From assembly GCA_025966335.1 (NCBI GenBank), contig JAICRS010000001.1, positions 1-64,000 on the forward strand: a stretch of DNA of 64,000 nt, read 5' to 3'. The notes under the pieces were generated by a model. That model saw only the letters and a program-made list of their open reading frames with translations, was not told where the DNA came from and made no database searches. Shown piece after piece: positions 31,827-41,175 of the stretch. Source of the stretch: Nocardioidaceae bacterium (lineage in GTDB: Bacteria; Actinomycetota; Actinomycetes; Propionibacteriales; Nocardioidaceae). Numbering within the stretch: position 1 is the first letter of the stretch; each line of letters starts with the position of its first letter. Made by a program: the position numbers and the translations under genes.

Positions 31827-34364
31827 ATGTTGAGTGCAACGATCAAGGGGATGCTGGCGCACAAGCTCCGGCTCTTCCTCACCGCCACCTCGATCGCCCT
31901 CGGTGTGGCCTTTCTCGCGGGCACGCTGATGCTGAACAACAGCATGCAGCGCGCCTTCGACGACCTGTTCGCAAGCGTCAGCTCGGGGATGGACACGGTC
32001 GTCAGGGGGGAGGCGGCCAACGCGCAGGCGGCCGCCGCCGACGAGCGGCCCGCGGTGCCCGCTGCGGTCCTCGACGAGGTACGCGGCATCGAAGGTGTCG
32101 CCGCTGCCGAGGGGCGGGTCGAGGGCTATGCCCTGCTCACCGACTCGCACGGCAAGCCGATCCAGCCCAACGGTGCTCCGACGCTGGGGACCAACCTCAG
32201 CGAGGATCCCGCCCTGCGCGGTGAGGTCACGTTGCGCTCCGGACGCGCACCGCAGGCTGCCGACGAGGTGGCGGTCGACGCCACCTCCGCCAAGGAAGGC
32301 GGCCTCGCTCTCGGATCGCAGGTGAAGGTCCTGTTCCAGGGTCCGGCCCAGACGTTCACCCTGGTCGGCATCGTCGGCTACGGCGACGAGGACGACCTCG
32401 GTGGGTCGACCACGGCGTACTTCGAGCGCGAGACCGCTCAACGGCTGCTGGGCAACACGGGCACGTTCGACACAGTCGTCGCGAAGGCGGCCGACGGTAT
32501 GTCGGAGAGCGAGCTCGCCGAACGTGTTGACGCCGCCCTGCCGAACGGGTTCGAGGCACTGACCGGTGAGGCGGTCGCAGACGAACGTGCGGACGCCGCG
32601 AAGGACAGCCTCGGGTTCCTGACCATCGCTCTGACGGTGTTCGCCGGGATCGCACTCTTCGTAGGGTCGTTCATCATCTGGAACACCTTCTCGATGCAGG
32701 TGGCCCAGCGGTCCCGCGAGCTGGCGTTGCTGCGCGCGATCGGGGCAACCCGGCGGCAGGTCATGCGGACGATCCTCGCCGAGGCAGTGCTGCTCGGGCT
32801 CGTCGCGTCCGCAATCGGGATCGTTCTCGGCGTCGGAATGGCGAGGGGACTGACCGGTCTGATGGACGGCTTCGGCTTCTCGCTGCCCACGGCCGGGCTC
32901 CAGGTCCAGGCGAGCACTGTTGCGATCGGTCTGGTCGTCGGCACGGTGATGACGGTCATCGCCGCGGTGGCGCCGGCTCGTCGCGCCACCAAGGTGCTTC
33001 CCGTAGAGGCACTGCGGGACGCTGCTCCGGTGGCAGAGCGGTTCTCCCGGTTGCGGCTGGTCATCGGTGTCGTCCTCATCGGATCCGGTGTCACTGGCCT
33101 GCTGCTCGCGCTGTTCGGCCCGGCGCCGGTGATCTTCCTCGCTGTGGGAGTCGTCGCCGCCGTCCTCGGCGTCACCACGCTGGCTCCGTTGTTCATGCGG
33201 AGGCTTGCGGCGGCGATCGGCTGGCCGCTGCGCAGCAGGGGTCTGCCAGGCGATCTGGCCCGGCAGAACGCCATGCGCAATCCCAAGCGAACGGCGTCCA
33301 CCGCGATGGCGCTGGTCATCGGGTTGACCATGGTCTCGACCGTCTCGGTGTTCGCGGCCTCGCTCAAGGTCTCGTTCACCGACGTGCTGTCCAGCTCGTC
33401 CCACGGCGACCTGTACGTGCTGACCCCCTCGAGCCAGGCGCCGGGCTACAGCCCCGAGGTCACCGCAATGGTGCGGGAGGTGGACGGGGTCGCGACGGTG
33501 TCACCGACTGCCTTCGGCCAGGCGGAGTTCAACGGGAGCCGCGCCCCGTTCAACTCCATCGACCCCGGCACAGTCGAGCAGGCGATGGACCTCGGGGTGG
33601 TCGAAGGAGACGCCGGCTCGCTGACCGACACCGGCATACTCGTCAACGAAGACGCCGCGCAGACCAACGGCTGGGAGCTCGGTGACTCCGTGCCGGCCGC
33701 ATTCCCCGGCCACCCCGACGTCCGCCTGGAGGTGCAGGGTGTGATCGACGGCAGCGGTTTCGTCAACGCCGACTACGTGATCAGCGGCGAGGCGCACACG
33801 GCCTTCATGCCCGACCGCCTCGAGGGAACATCAGTCGTTCTCGTCGAGGAAGGGGAGGACGTCGCGGTCGTCGAGGAGCGGATCGCTGAAGCGCTCGCGA
33901 ACCAGCCGGACGCGACGGTCATGGACCAGGCGGAGTTCGAGGGTGCGATGGCGGCACTCATCAACCAGCTGCTCGGCCTCGTCACCGTCCTGCTGCTGCT
34001 CGCTGTCGTGATCGCGCTGCTCGGCATCGTCAATACGCTCGCACTCTCGGTGTTCGAGCGGACCCGCGAGCTCGGTCTGCTCCGGGCGGTCGGTATGACG
34101 CGGGGTCAGGTTCGCGCGATGGTGCGGTGGGAGTCGGTGGTCATCTCGGTCATCGGTGCCCTGCTCGGAGCGGGTCTGGGGATCGGGCTCGGCGTCGCTC
34201 TCACCCGGGCGCTCGCCGACGAGGGGATCGACCAGATCGCGGTGCCCGCGACACAGCTCGGGCTGTACGTGGTCGCGGCCGCCCTCGCCGGTGTCATTGC
34301 CGCCGTCGGACCGGCTCGCCGTGCCTCGAACGTCGACGTGCTCAGGGCGGTGGTCACCGACTGA
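31827..34364 (+). CDS. ABC transporter permease, duplicated FtsX/MacB type
   Basis: 845 residues with two FtsX halves. Each has an N-terminal helix, a large extracellular domain (about 40-260 and 495-700) and three helices (about 263-385 and 715-835). The conserved element SRELALLRAIGATRRQV occurs in the first half and TRELGLLRAVGMTRGQV in the second. Extra helices join the halves (RLRLVIGVVLIGSG). It pairs with the ATPase just upstream in a mechanotransmission-type exporter. A hairpin with a pyrimidine-rich tail follows 13 nt after the stop. Confidence 0.9.
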   Translation: MLSATIKGMLAHKLRLFLTATSIALGVAFLAGTLMLNNSMQRAFDDLFASVSSGMDTVVRGEAANAQAAAADERPAVPAAVLDEVRGIEGVAAAEGRVEGYALLTDSHGKPIQPNGAPTLGTNLSEDPALRGEVTLRSGRAPQAADEVAVDATSAKEGGLALGSQVKVLFQGPAQTFTLVGIVGYGDEDDLGGSTTAYFERETAQRLLGNTGTFDTVVAKAADGMSESELAERVDAALPNGFEALTGEAVADERADAAKDSLGFLTIALTVFAGIALFVGSFIIWNTFSMQVAQRSRELALLRAIGATRRQVMRTILAEAVLLGLVASAIGIVLGVGMARGLTGLMDGFGFSLPTAGLQVQASTVAIGLVVGTVMTVIAAVAPARRATKVLPVEALRDAAPVAERFSRLRLVIGVVLIGSGVTGLLLALFGPAPVIFLAVGVVAAVLGVTTLAPLFMRRLAAAIGWPLRSRGLPGDLARQNAMRNPKRTASTAMALVIGLTMVSTVSVFAASLKVSFTDVLSSSSHGDLYVLTPSSQAPGYSPEVTAMVREVDGVATVSPTAFGQAEFNGSRAPFNSIDPGTVEQAMDLGVVEGDAGSLTDTGILVNEDAAQTNGWELGDSVPAAFPGHPDVRLEVQGVIDGSGFVNADYVISGEAHTAFMPDRLEGTSVVLVEEGEDVAVVEERIAEALANQPDATVMDQAEFEGAMAALINQLLGLVTVLLLLAVVIALLGIVNTLALSVFERTRELGLLRAVGMTRGQVRAMVRWESVVISVIGALLGAGLGIGLGVALTRALADEGIDQIAVPATQLGLYVVAAALAGVIAAVGPARRASNVDVLRAVVTD

Positions 34365-34376
34365 GGTCAAGGAGGA

Positions 34377-34415
34377 CGGCCCTCCCCACGAACGGCGGGG
34401 AGGGCCGCTTCTCTT
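34377..34415. terminator. Terminator between the ABC permease and regulator genes
   Basis: CGGCCCTCCCC (34377-34387) pairs perfectly with GGGGAGGGCCG (34397-34407) and is followed by CTTCTCTTGC. It lies between convergent stop codons at 34364 and 34418. Confidence 0.78.
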
Positions 34416-34417
34416 GC

Positions 34418-35101
34418 TCACCGGCGTTTTCCGAACGGCCCTCCGGCTTCGAGGAACGCGAGCACCGCGCTGACCCGGCGGTTGACCTCACCCTCCTCAC
34501 TGAGCCCGAGCTTCTGGAAGACGGCGGTGATGTGCTTCTCGACCGCCCTCTCGCTCATGAACAGGGTCTTGGCTATCGCGGCGTTGCTCAGGCCGGTGGC
34601 CATCTGCTGCAACACCTCCGCCTCGCGTTCGGTGAGTCCGAGCAGCGGTGAGCTCGTCTGGGCGGAACCACGGACGAGCAGACCCTCCACGATCTTCGGG
34701 TCGAGAGCCGACCCTCCGCGCGCTACCTCGTGCAGCGCACGGACGAGCTCGTCGATCTCCGAGACCCGCTCCTTGAGCAGGTAGCCGAGTCCGGCGACCC
34801 CGTCCTTCAACAGGTCGAACGCGTAGTCCTCCTCCACGTACTGCGAGAGCACCACCACGCCTGTATCCGGGTAACGAGCGCGAACGGCACGGGCGGCGTC
34901 GATGCCCTCGGTCGTGAAGGACGGTGGCATCCGGATGTCGGTGAGCACCGCGTCGGGCCGGTGTCTCTCGACGGCGGCCATGAGCGACGGTGGGTCCTCG
35001 ACCGCCTCCAGCAGCTCGACGGCGGCGGACGTCTCCAGGAGCGCCGCCGTGCCCTGTCGCACCAGGAAGTTGTCGTCGGCGAACACGATCCGCAGCGCCA
35101 T
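34418..35101 (-). CDS. NarL/LuxR-family response regulator
   Basis: 227 residues. The receiver has the acidic pair Asp9/Asp10 and phospho-acceptor Asp55 (AVLTDIRMPP), the switch residue in VVVLSQY and Lys in YLLKERV. The LuxR HTH is GLTEREAEVLQQMATG followed by SNAAIAKTLFMSERAVEKH. The start is the ATG at 35101. It is convergent with the ABC exporter operon and is the obvious partner for the HisKA_3 kinase 3.6 kb away. The likely targets are the divergent promoters at 30842-31070. Confidence 0.9.
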   Translation of the reverse strand: MALRIVFADDNFLVRQGTAALLETSAAVELLEAVEDPPSLMAAVERHRPDAVLTDIRMPPSFTTEGIDAARAVRARYPDTGVVVLSQYVEEDYAFDLLKDGVAGLGYLLKERVSEIDELVRALHEVARGGSALDPKIVEGLLVRGSAQTSSPLLGLTEREAEVLQQMATGLSNAAIAKTLFMSERAVEKHITAVFQKLGLSEEGEVNRRVSAVLAFLEAGGPFGKRR

Positions 35102-35332
35102 ACCGCTGACCCTAACGGCCCGACGACCGCTGCGTGGCCGGCCAGTGTGTTTTCCGCATCCCGGGCCGGTGGTTTTCCGCATCGCGTCCTCGTGGCCGCG
35201 GCTGTTCGTGCAGCGGCCAGCCCGATACCGCCGGAAGCCTCCAGCTCCTAGCGTCGATGACGTGCCCCGGGCCAGTCCGCTGACACGGTGTCGGCGGCCA
35301 CGAGATGGCCGGGTCGAGGGAATGAGGTCGGC

Positions 35333-36253
35333 ATGAAGGATGTACTCGCGGAGTCAGCCCGTATCGGACGGTTCGTGCCCGTTACGGCCTACCAGCGCCT
35401 CGGCTACCTGATCGGCGTTCTGCTGATGACGAGCGGTGTGTTCCATCTGGGGGTCTACCTCGTCGACGGGGGCTCCTGGGAGGGACCGCTCTCGTGGCGC
35501 AAACCCGTCGTCTTCGGGCTCTCGTTCGGTATCACGTTGCTCACGGTCACCTGGCTGACCGGTTTCCTGCGTCCGCGCCGGACCGTCGGTTGGCTGGTCG
35601 TCGGTGTGTTCGGTCTCGCCGCCCTGGGCGAGGTCGCGCTGATCTCCATGCAGACGTGGCGTGGCGTCGCCTCTCACTTCAATGACACGACCACCTTCGA
35701 CTCGGCCGTGTTCTCCGCGATGGGAATGCTGGTCAGCATCGTGGCGCTGGTGACTGTGGTGGTCACCGTCTGGGCGTTCGTCCGGCTCGACGCGCCCGCC
35801 CCGCTGGCACTGGCGATCCGGCTCGGGCTGGTCCTGATGCTGGTCAGCCAGGTGGTCGGGGCACAGATGATCGCCGAAGGAGGAAATACCTTCGGCGGCT
35901 CCGGCGCTCTCAAGGTGCCGCATGCCCTCACACTGCATGCCATTCAGGTGCTGCCTGCTCTGGCCCTACTCCTGCTGGCGTCCGAGTCCTCGGAGCGTCG
36001 GAGCCTTCGGACCGTCGGCCTGGGTGCTGCCGGCTATCTCGGCCTGATCTCCTCGACGATGGTGCAGACCTATGCGGGTCGAGCCCCTCTCGACCTCAAC
36101 CTCGCCTCGACCGCGCTTGCGGTCATCGGCTTGGGCCTGCTCGGCACCAGCGGCGTTCGGGCGCTTCTCGGCGCCGCCCGTCGCGCCCGCTCGTCGATAA
36201 CCCCTCCGCCGACCCCACCGGTGGGTCCTGCGATCCAGGGCGGGACGGGCTGA
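35333..36253 (+). CDS. Polytopic membrane protein of unknown function
   Basis: 306 residues with about eight predicted helices (for example LGYLIGVLLMTSGVFHLGVYL, VVFGLSFGITLLTVTWLTG, LVSIVALVTVVVTVWAFV). A His at about 39 (SGVFHLGVYL) and RKPVVFGLSFG in an early loop recur in related actinobacterial proteins. The C-terminus is a short Pro-rich cytoplasmic tail (TPPPTPPVGP). I see no motif that predicts transport or catalysis. The ATG at 35333 has GAGG upstream; a GTG at 35288 is an alternative start. It is divergent from the NarL regulator gene. Confidence 0.75.
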   Translation: MKDVLAESARIGRFVPVTAYQRLGYLIGVLLMTSGVFHLGVYLVDGGSWEGPLSWRKPVVFGLSFGITLLTVTWLTGFLRPRRTVGWLVVGVFGLAALGEVALISMQTWRGVASHFNDTTTFDSAVFSAMGMLVSIVALVTVVVTVWAFVRLDAPAPLALAIRLGLVLMLVSQVVGAQMIAEGGNTFGGSGALKVPHALTLHAIQVLPALALLLLASESSERRSLRTVGLGAAGYLGLISSTMVQTYAGRAPLDLNLASTALAVIGLGLLGTSGVRALLGAARRARSSITPPPTPPVGPAIQGGTG

Positions 36254-36315
36254 CTGCCTGGGGTACTGGGTCCTCGGCGGTTGCGAGGGAGGTGTCGCCG
36301 GACTTATGTTTGACC

Positions 36316-36326
36316 GGTAGACAGAA
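36316..36326. promoter_or_regulatory. Candidate ROK operator before the glycosidase operon
   Basis: GGTAGACAGAA (36316-36326) matches GTTAGACAAAA at 44489-44499 at 9 of 11 positions, with similar flanks (CGG before it, ACTA or AGTA after it). The second site lies between the ROK repressor gene and the sugar-binding-protein gene. The site here is 15 nt before the ATG of the first enzyme gene. Confidence 0.45.
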
Positions 36327-36341
36327 CTAGCTAGGAGCTCC

Positions 36342-37706
36342 ATGACGCCTCCCACGGCAGGTGCCAGGCCAGGCCGCAACCGGCTCCGCAGGGAGGCGGT
36401 TGCGGCGCGGGCTGCCTATGTGTTGCGCAGCAACGACGTGGGAACGATGACCACCGCCGCGCCGCTGCTCTACCCGCACATGTGGAGCTGGGACGCGGCG
36501 TTCATCGCCGTGGGGCTGGCCTCGGTTGCCGTGGAACGCGCGATGCTGGAGCTCGACACCCTCCTCTCGGCGCAGTGGACCAACGGGATGGTTCCGCACA
36601 TCGTCTTCTCGCCGGAGTCCGACAGCTACTTCCCGGGGCCGGAGCGCTGGGAGTGCTCGCGACTGGCCGCGGCCGCGCCGGAGATGCCGGAGACGTCCGG
36701 CATCTGTCAGCCGCCGGTCCACGCCCTCGCCCTCCTGCGGATCCTCGAGGCCAGCGAGGCACAAGGCGGCGATGCAGGGCAGGCGGCCTTTCTCGACCGC
36801 ACCTGGCCGCGGCTCGTCTCCTGGCATCGGTGGCTGGCGACCGCGCGGGACCCGGAGGGCGTCGGGCGGGTCACCATCCACCACGGCTGGGAGTCCGGCA
36901 TGGACAACTCCCCGCGGTGGGACGGACCATATGCGCGGATCGAGGTGCGCGCGGACCTGCCGCCGTACGCACGGAAGGACACCGCCTTCGTGCTCGACCC
37001 GGGGGAGCGTCCGACCGACGAGGAGTACGACCGTTACCTCTGGCTGGTCGAGGAGATGCGACGAGCGCGGTATGACGACGCGCAGGTCCGTGCCAGCGCG
37101 AGCTTCGCCGTCGAGGACGTGTTCTTCTCGGCGGTACTTGCCGTCGCCTGCGAGGCTCTGGCCGATGTCGGGGCGCACTCCGGCATGCCGGCAGCGGAGG
37201 TGGACGAGCAACGCGCGCTCGCTGAACGGTTCCGCCGTGGCGTGTGGCAGTCCGTTCACCCGGACACGGGCCTGGCCCGGGACCGCGACGTGCGCACGGG
37301 GGAGTGGTTGTCGACCGACACGATTGCCGGGTTCGCGCCGCTGCTGTGCGGGGGAGATCCCGCGGCGGAACGCCGGTTGCTCGACGTCTTCGAGTCTCCG
37401 GAGTGGTGCGGCCATCCGGACTTCCAGGTTGCCCTCCCGCCGAGCACGGCACCGGGGTCACCGGACTTCCGTGCCCGGCAGTACTGGCGCGGGCCGCAGT
37501 GGCCGGTGATCGCCTGGCTGTTCAGCTGGGCGTTCCACCGGCACGGCTGGGCCGCACACGGTGACCGCCTGGCGGCCGAGGGGCTCGAGCTGCTGGCCCG
37601 CGGTGAGTTCGGTGAGTACTACGAGCCCTTCGCCGGGGAGCCGCTCGGCAGCAGCCACCAGTCCTGGACGGCCGCGGTCGCTCTGGACTGGCTCAACCAC
37701 AGCTGA
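36342..37706 (+). CDS. MGH1/GH63-like glycoside hydrolase
   Basis: 454 residues forming an (alpha/alpha)6 barrel of the GH63/mannosylglycerate-hydrolase-like type. LLYPHMWSWDAAFIAVGL near residue 42 is the typical opening. WTNGMVPHIVF, then SGICQPPVHALALLRI, and HGWESGMDNSPRWDG follow, with ARQYWRGPQWPVIAWL near the C-terminus. Relatives hydrolyse glucosylglycerate, mannosylglycerate or glucosyl-terminated oligosaccharides; the substrate here is open. It has no signal peptide, so it acts on imported sugar. AGGAG precedes the ATG. It is the first gene of a four-gene + strand enzyme operon. Confidence 0.85.
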   Translation: MTPPTAGARPGRNRLRREAVAARAAYVLRSNDVGTMTTAAPLLYPHMWSWDAAFIAVGLASVAVERAMLELDTLLSAQWTNGMVPHIVFSPESDSYFPGPERWECSRLAAAAPEMPETSGICQPPVHALALLRILEASEAQGGDAGQAAFLDRTWPRLVSWHRWLATARDPEGVGRVTIHHGWESGMDNSPRWDGPYARIEVRADLPPYARKDTAFVLDPGERPTDEEYDRYLWLVEEMRRARYDDAQVRASASFAVEDVFFSAVLAVACEALADVGAHSGMPAAEVDEQRALAERFRRGVWQSVHPDTGLARDRDVRTGEWLSTDTIAGFAPLLCGGDPAAERRLLDVFESPEWCGHPDFQVALPPSTAPGSPDFRARQYWRGPQWPVIAWLFSWAFHRHGWAAHGDRLAAEGLELLARGEFGEYYEPFAGEPLGSSHQSWTAAVALDWLNHS

Positions 37707-37731
37707 CCCTCGAGAGGAGACTGCATCCGGA

Positions 37732-38784
37732 ATGCCGGACATCCCTGAGTACCGCCCTCAGTTCCCGACCGAGCGGCCGCGAATCGCTGTCCTCGGCGTC
37801 GGTGCGATCGCGCAGACGGCGCATCTGCCGGCCTACGAGAAGTACGGGCTCGAGGTGGTCGGCGTCTGGAGCCGCACGCCTGCGACCGCGGAACGTGCAC
37901 GGGACAGTTTCCCGTCCATCGGCCGCGTCTACGAGAGCGCCGAGGAGCTGCTGGCCGACCCGGAGGTGGACATCGTCGACCTGGCCACCCGCCCGGAGGG
38001 ACGGGCGCGCTGGCTCGCCGCGGCGGTCGAGGCCGGCAAGCACGTGCTGGCCCAGAAGCCCCTGACCCAGGAGCCGGACACGATCAGGCCGGTGCTGGAC
38101 CAGGCCGATGCGGCGGGGGTGCGGATCGCGGTCAACCAGAACGCGCGGTGGGCACCCGGCTGGCGCCTCGCCACCAGGCTGGTGGAGCAGGGTGCCATCG
38201 GTGAGGTGGTCGGCGTGACCCACCTGCACGACAAGCCGTTGCCGCCGATCGCGGGCACCCATTTCGACGACGTGCCACACATGCTGCTCGGCGACTACCT
38301 CGTGCACTGGCTCGACATCACCCGCTGCTGGCTCGCGGGGAAGGACGTGGCCTGGCTCCGCGCGTCCGACCATCGCGTCCCGGGCCAGCCGGTGACCGCC
38401 AAGAACCCGTGGTCCGCCACGGTCGAGGCGGTTTGCGGCGACGGCGCGAGCGCACTGGTGCGGGTGGTCGGTGATGTGCGGACCCGCACCCCGTCCTGCC
38501 CGTACTGGATCCACGGCACCGAGGGCAGCGTCCGCGGCAGTCTGCTGGGCCGGGACTTCGTCGAGCTCGAACGAGGCGGCACGACCACTCGGTACGCGAC
38601 CGAGGGGCAGTGGTTCGTCGACGGCTTCGCGGGCGCGATGGGCGAGCTGATGTACGCGATCGCGGAGGGACGAGACCCCTACCACTCCGCTCGCAACAAC
38701 CTCGCCACGTTGGCGCTGGTCGACGCCGCGCGCACCTCGGCATCCCGCGACGGTGCCCGGATGGATCTCGGGCTGGCGCTGTGA
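37732..38784 (+). CDS. Gfo/Idh/MocA-family oxidoreductase
   Basis: 350 residues. The N-terminal Rossmann motif RIAVLGVGAIAQTAHLPA, then EVVGVWSRTP, VDIVDLATRPEG, and AGKHVLAQKPLTQ with the conserved Lys-Pro. The C-terminal alpha/beta domain includes DVPHMLLGDYLVHWLDITR, where the His-x(n)-Asp/His catalytic pair of the family sits. Such enzymes oxidise or reduce a sugar ring carbon using NAD(P), often to a 3-keto intermediate. It is 25 nt after the glycosidase gene and overlaps the alpha-galactosidase gene by GTGA. Confidence 0.86.
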   Translation: MPDIPEYRPQFPTERPRIAVLGVGAIAQTAHLPAYEKYGLEVVGVWSRTPATAERARDSFPSIGRVYESAEELLADPEVDIVDLATRPEGRARWLAAAVEAGKHVLAQKPLTQEPDTIRPVLDQADAAGVRIAVNQNARWAPGWRLATRLVEQGAIGEVVGVTHLHDKPLPPIAGTHFDDVPHMLLGDYLVHWLDITRCWLAGKDVAWLRASDHRVPGQPVTAKNPWSATVEAVCGDGASALVRVVGDVRTRTPSCPYWIHGTEGSVRGSLLGRDFVELERGGTTTRYATEGQWFVDGFAGAMGELMYAIAEGRDPYHSARNNLATLALVDAARTSASRDGARMDLGLAL

Positions 38785-40115
38785 ACGGGCGCCCGTTCAC
38801 CCCGGTCGACGAGTGCCCGGTCGACGTCTCGCAGGCACGTGTCTACGAGCACGGCTGGCAGAGCTGGAGCCCCACCACGACGTACCGGGTGACCGACACC
38901 TCGGCCCGTCCGGCGCTCGGCTGGCAACAGGTGATGCGGTTCCGGCCGGAGACGCCCGCACCGGCCACCGGCTTCCAGGCCGAGGGCCTGCTGGTGGTCG
39001 AACCCGCGCCCGGGCGACAGCGCGTGTACGCCGCTGCGGACCCGCGCACCGAGATCCCGTCCATCCGGGCCGCGCTGCACGAGAACCGGCTGGTCGTGAG
39101 TGCCGACGGCCCGGTCCGCAGCCACGACACCGAGGGGACGCTCGGGCGGGCGCTGGAGGGGTACGGCGACGAGTCCGCCGCGCTCATCGGCGTCGAACCG
39201 CGGCCTGCACCCACCGTCTGGTGCTCGTGGTACCGCTACTTCCTGGACGTCACCGAGGACGACATCGTCGCGAACCTCGACGCCATCGAGCGCGACGACC
39301 TGCCGGTCGAGGTGGTCCAGGTCGACGACGGCTGGCAGGCCATGGTCGGCGACTGGCAGAGCCTTTCCGACCGGTTCCGGTCGCTGCGCGACCTTGCCTC
39401 GAGGATCCGCGACACCGGCCGCAGGGCCGGGATCTGGTTGGCCCCGTTCACCGCGCTCGAACACAGCGAGCTGGCGCGCCGCCGACCGGGATGGCTGCAC
39501 GGTGCGGCGGGGTGGAACTGGGACCAGCAGATGTGGGGCCTCGACCTCGAGCGTGGTGACGTGCGTGACCATCTCGGCGAGGTGTTCGGCACGCTGCGGG
39601 CAGCCGGTTTCGACTACTTCAAGCTCGACTTCCTCTACGCCGGCGCGCTCGCAGGAACCGGTGGCCGTGGCGGGCCGGAGGCGATCTCGGCGTACCGCTC
39701 GGGCCTGCGCACGATCCGGGAGGCGGTCGGTCCGGAGTCCTACCTCCTCGGGTGCGGCGCACCGATCCTGCCCAGTGTGGGGCTGGTCGACGCGATGCGG
39801 GTGTCACCGGACACCTACAACCCCACCGACGTCGACGACGGCCACAACCCCCTGCGGGGGCAGGCGTGCATCGAGGGCCGCGCCTGGCAGCAGGGACGCT
39901 TCTGGGTCAACGACTCCGACTGCCTCATCGTCCGGCCTGGGTTCGGCCGGCGCGAGGAGTGGGCGCGTCTGATCGAGCGGTACGGCGGCCTCCGCTCGTG
40001 CTCGGACCGGATCGAGGAGCTCGACGACTGGGGCCTCGACACCCTCCGTCGGTTGCTCGGGTCCCCGCCACCCCCGACCCCGTTCCGCACCCTTCCCGAA
40101 GCCCTGGAGAAGTGA
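38781..40115 (+). CDS. GH36-type alpha-galactosidase
   Basis: 444 residues from a GTG overlapping the previous stop (GTGA). The first ~130 residues are a beta-sandwich (VYEHGWQSWSPTTTYRVTD). The TIM barrel then shows WCSWYRYFLDVTEDDI, VVQVDDGWQ and GIWLAPFTA. YFKLDFLYAG carries the expected nucleophile Asp283, and MRVSPDTYNP the acid/base Asp344; the 61-residue gap matches Thermotoga GalA. It is shorter than the ~700-residue GH36 enzymes, with a small N-terminal domain. No signal peptide is seen. Released galactose could feed the galactokinase encoded at 9183-10370. Confidence 0.87.
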   Translation: MNGRPFTPVDECPVDVSQARVYEHGWQSWSPTTTYRVTDTSARPALGWQQVMRFRPETPAPATGFQAEGLLVVEPAPGRQRVYAAADPRTEIPSIRAALHENRLVVSADGPVRSHDTEGTLGRALEGYGDESAALIGVEPRPAPTVWCSWYRYFLDVTEDDIVANLDAIERDDLPVEVVQVDDGWQAMVGDWQSLSDRFRSLRDLASRIRDTGRRAGIWLAPFTALEHSELARRRPGWLHGAAGWNWDQQMWGLDLERGDVRDHLGEVFGTLRAAGFDYFKLDFLYAGALAGTGGRGGPEAISAYRSGLRTIREAVGPESYLLGCGAPILPSVGLVDAMRVSPDTYNPTDVDDGHNPLRGQACIEGRAWQQGRFWVNDSDCLIVRPGFGRREEWARLIERYGGLRSCSDRIEELDDWGLDTLRRLLGSPPPPTPFRTLPEALEK

Positions 40116-40122
40116 GTCCGCC

Positions 40123-41169
40123 ATGCCCTCCGTCGTGCAGTTCACCGAGCCCTACGTCGTCGAGCTGGTCGATACTCCGCGCGTCGAGCTGCCGGCGGGA
40201 TATGTACGCGTGGAGACCTGGTTCTCCGGCATCTCCGCCGGCACCGAGCTCACGGCCTACCGCGGTTCGAACCCGTACCTGACCAAGACCTGGGACCCGG
40301 AGCGACGGCTGTTTCTCGAAGGTCAGCCGACGTTCGGGTACCCGGTGTCCGGCTGGGGGTACTCCGAGGTGGGCCGGGTGGTCGAGGTGGCTGCCGGGGT
40401 GACCTCTCCGCGCCCGGGGGACGTGGTGGCCGGGATCTGGGGCCACCGCAGTGAGGGCGTGTTCCCCGTCGACGCAGCGCACTGGCGGGTGCTGCCCGCA
40501 GCCATGGACCCGATGCACGGCGTCTTCGCCCGGGTGGGTGCGATCGCGCTCAACGCGGTCCTCGCGGCGGAGGCCCGGCTGGGGGAGAACCTTGCGGTGT
40601 TCGGACAGGGTGTGATCGGCCTACTGGCCACCCGGCTCGCCCGACTCAGCGGCGCGCGGGTGGTCGCGGTCGACGCGCTCACCGACCGGCTGGAGCGAGC
40701 GGAACGGATGGGCGCCTCCGATGTGATCGACGCCCGCATCGAGGGCGGCGCGGGAGCGGCGGTGCGGGCCCTCACCGGCCTGGGGGTGGACAGCGCCATC
40801 GAGCTCAGCGGCAGCTACCGCGCCCTGCACGAGGCGGTGCGCAGCGTGGTCGTGGACGGGCGGGTGGTCGCCTCGGGGTTCTACCAGGGCGATGGCGAAG
40901 GGCTGCGGCTCGGCGAGGAGTTCCACCACAACCGCGTGCAGATCGTCGCCAGCCAGATCGGTGGTGCGCCGCTCGCGCTCGGCCCGCGCTGGAACCAGCG
41001 CCGGTTGGTGCACACCTTCCTGGACCAGCTCGCCACCGGTGCGGTCGACGTCACGCCCCTGGTGACGCACGTGCTCGACGTCGCCGAGGTCGCGACCGCG
41101 TTCGAGACCCTCGATCGGGGCACGGGCGACACCTTGCAGGTCGTGCTTCGCTTCCCCGCGGCCCCGTGA
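40123..41169 (+). CDS. MDR-family (alcohol dehydrogenase-like) oxidoreductase lacking the catalytic Zn Cys
   Basis: 348 residues with the medium-chain dehydrogenase fold: an N-terminal GroES-like domain and the NAD-binding motif AVFGQGVIGLLATRLARL near residue 150. The usual catalytic-zinc Cys (in a CGICGTD-type motif) is Ser here (FSGISAGTELTAYRG), and the structural-zinc Cys cluster is absent. It is probably a zinc-independent reductase or sugar/polyol dehydrogenase. Together with the Gfo/Idh/MocA enzyme it points to a redox step in glycoside breakdown. It is convergent with the importer genes, 6 nt between stops. Confidence 0.83.
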   Translation: MPSVVQFTEPYVVELVDTPRVELPAGYVRVETWFSGISAGTELTAYRGSNPYLTKTWDPERRLFLEGQPTFGYPVSGWGYSEVGRVVEVAAGVTSPRPGDVVAGIWGHRSEGVFPVDAAHWRVLPAAMDPMHGVFARVGAIALNAVLAAEARLGENLAVFGQGVIGLLATRLARLSGARVVAVDALTDRLERAERMGASDVIDARIEGGAGAAVRALTGLGVDSAIELSGSYRALHEAVRSVVVDGRVVASGFYQGDGEGLRLGEEFHHNRVQIVASQIGGAPLALGPRWNQRRLVHTFLDQLATGAVDVTPLVTHVLDVAEVATAFETLDRGTGDTLQVVLRFPAAP

Positions 41170-41175
41170 CGAGGC

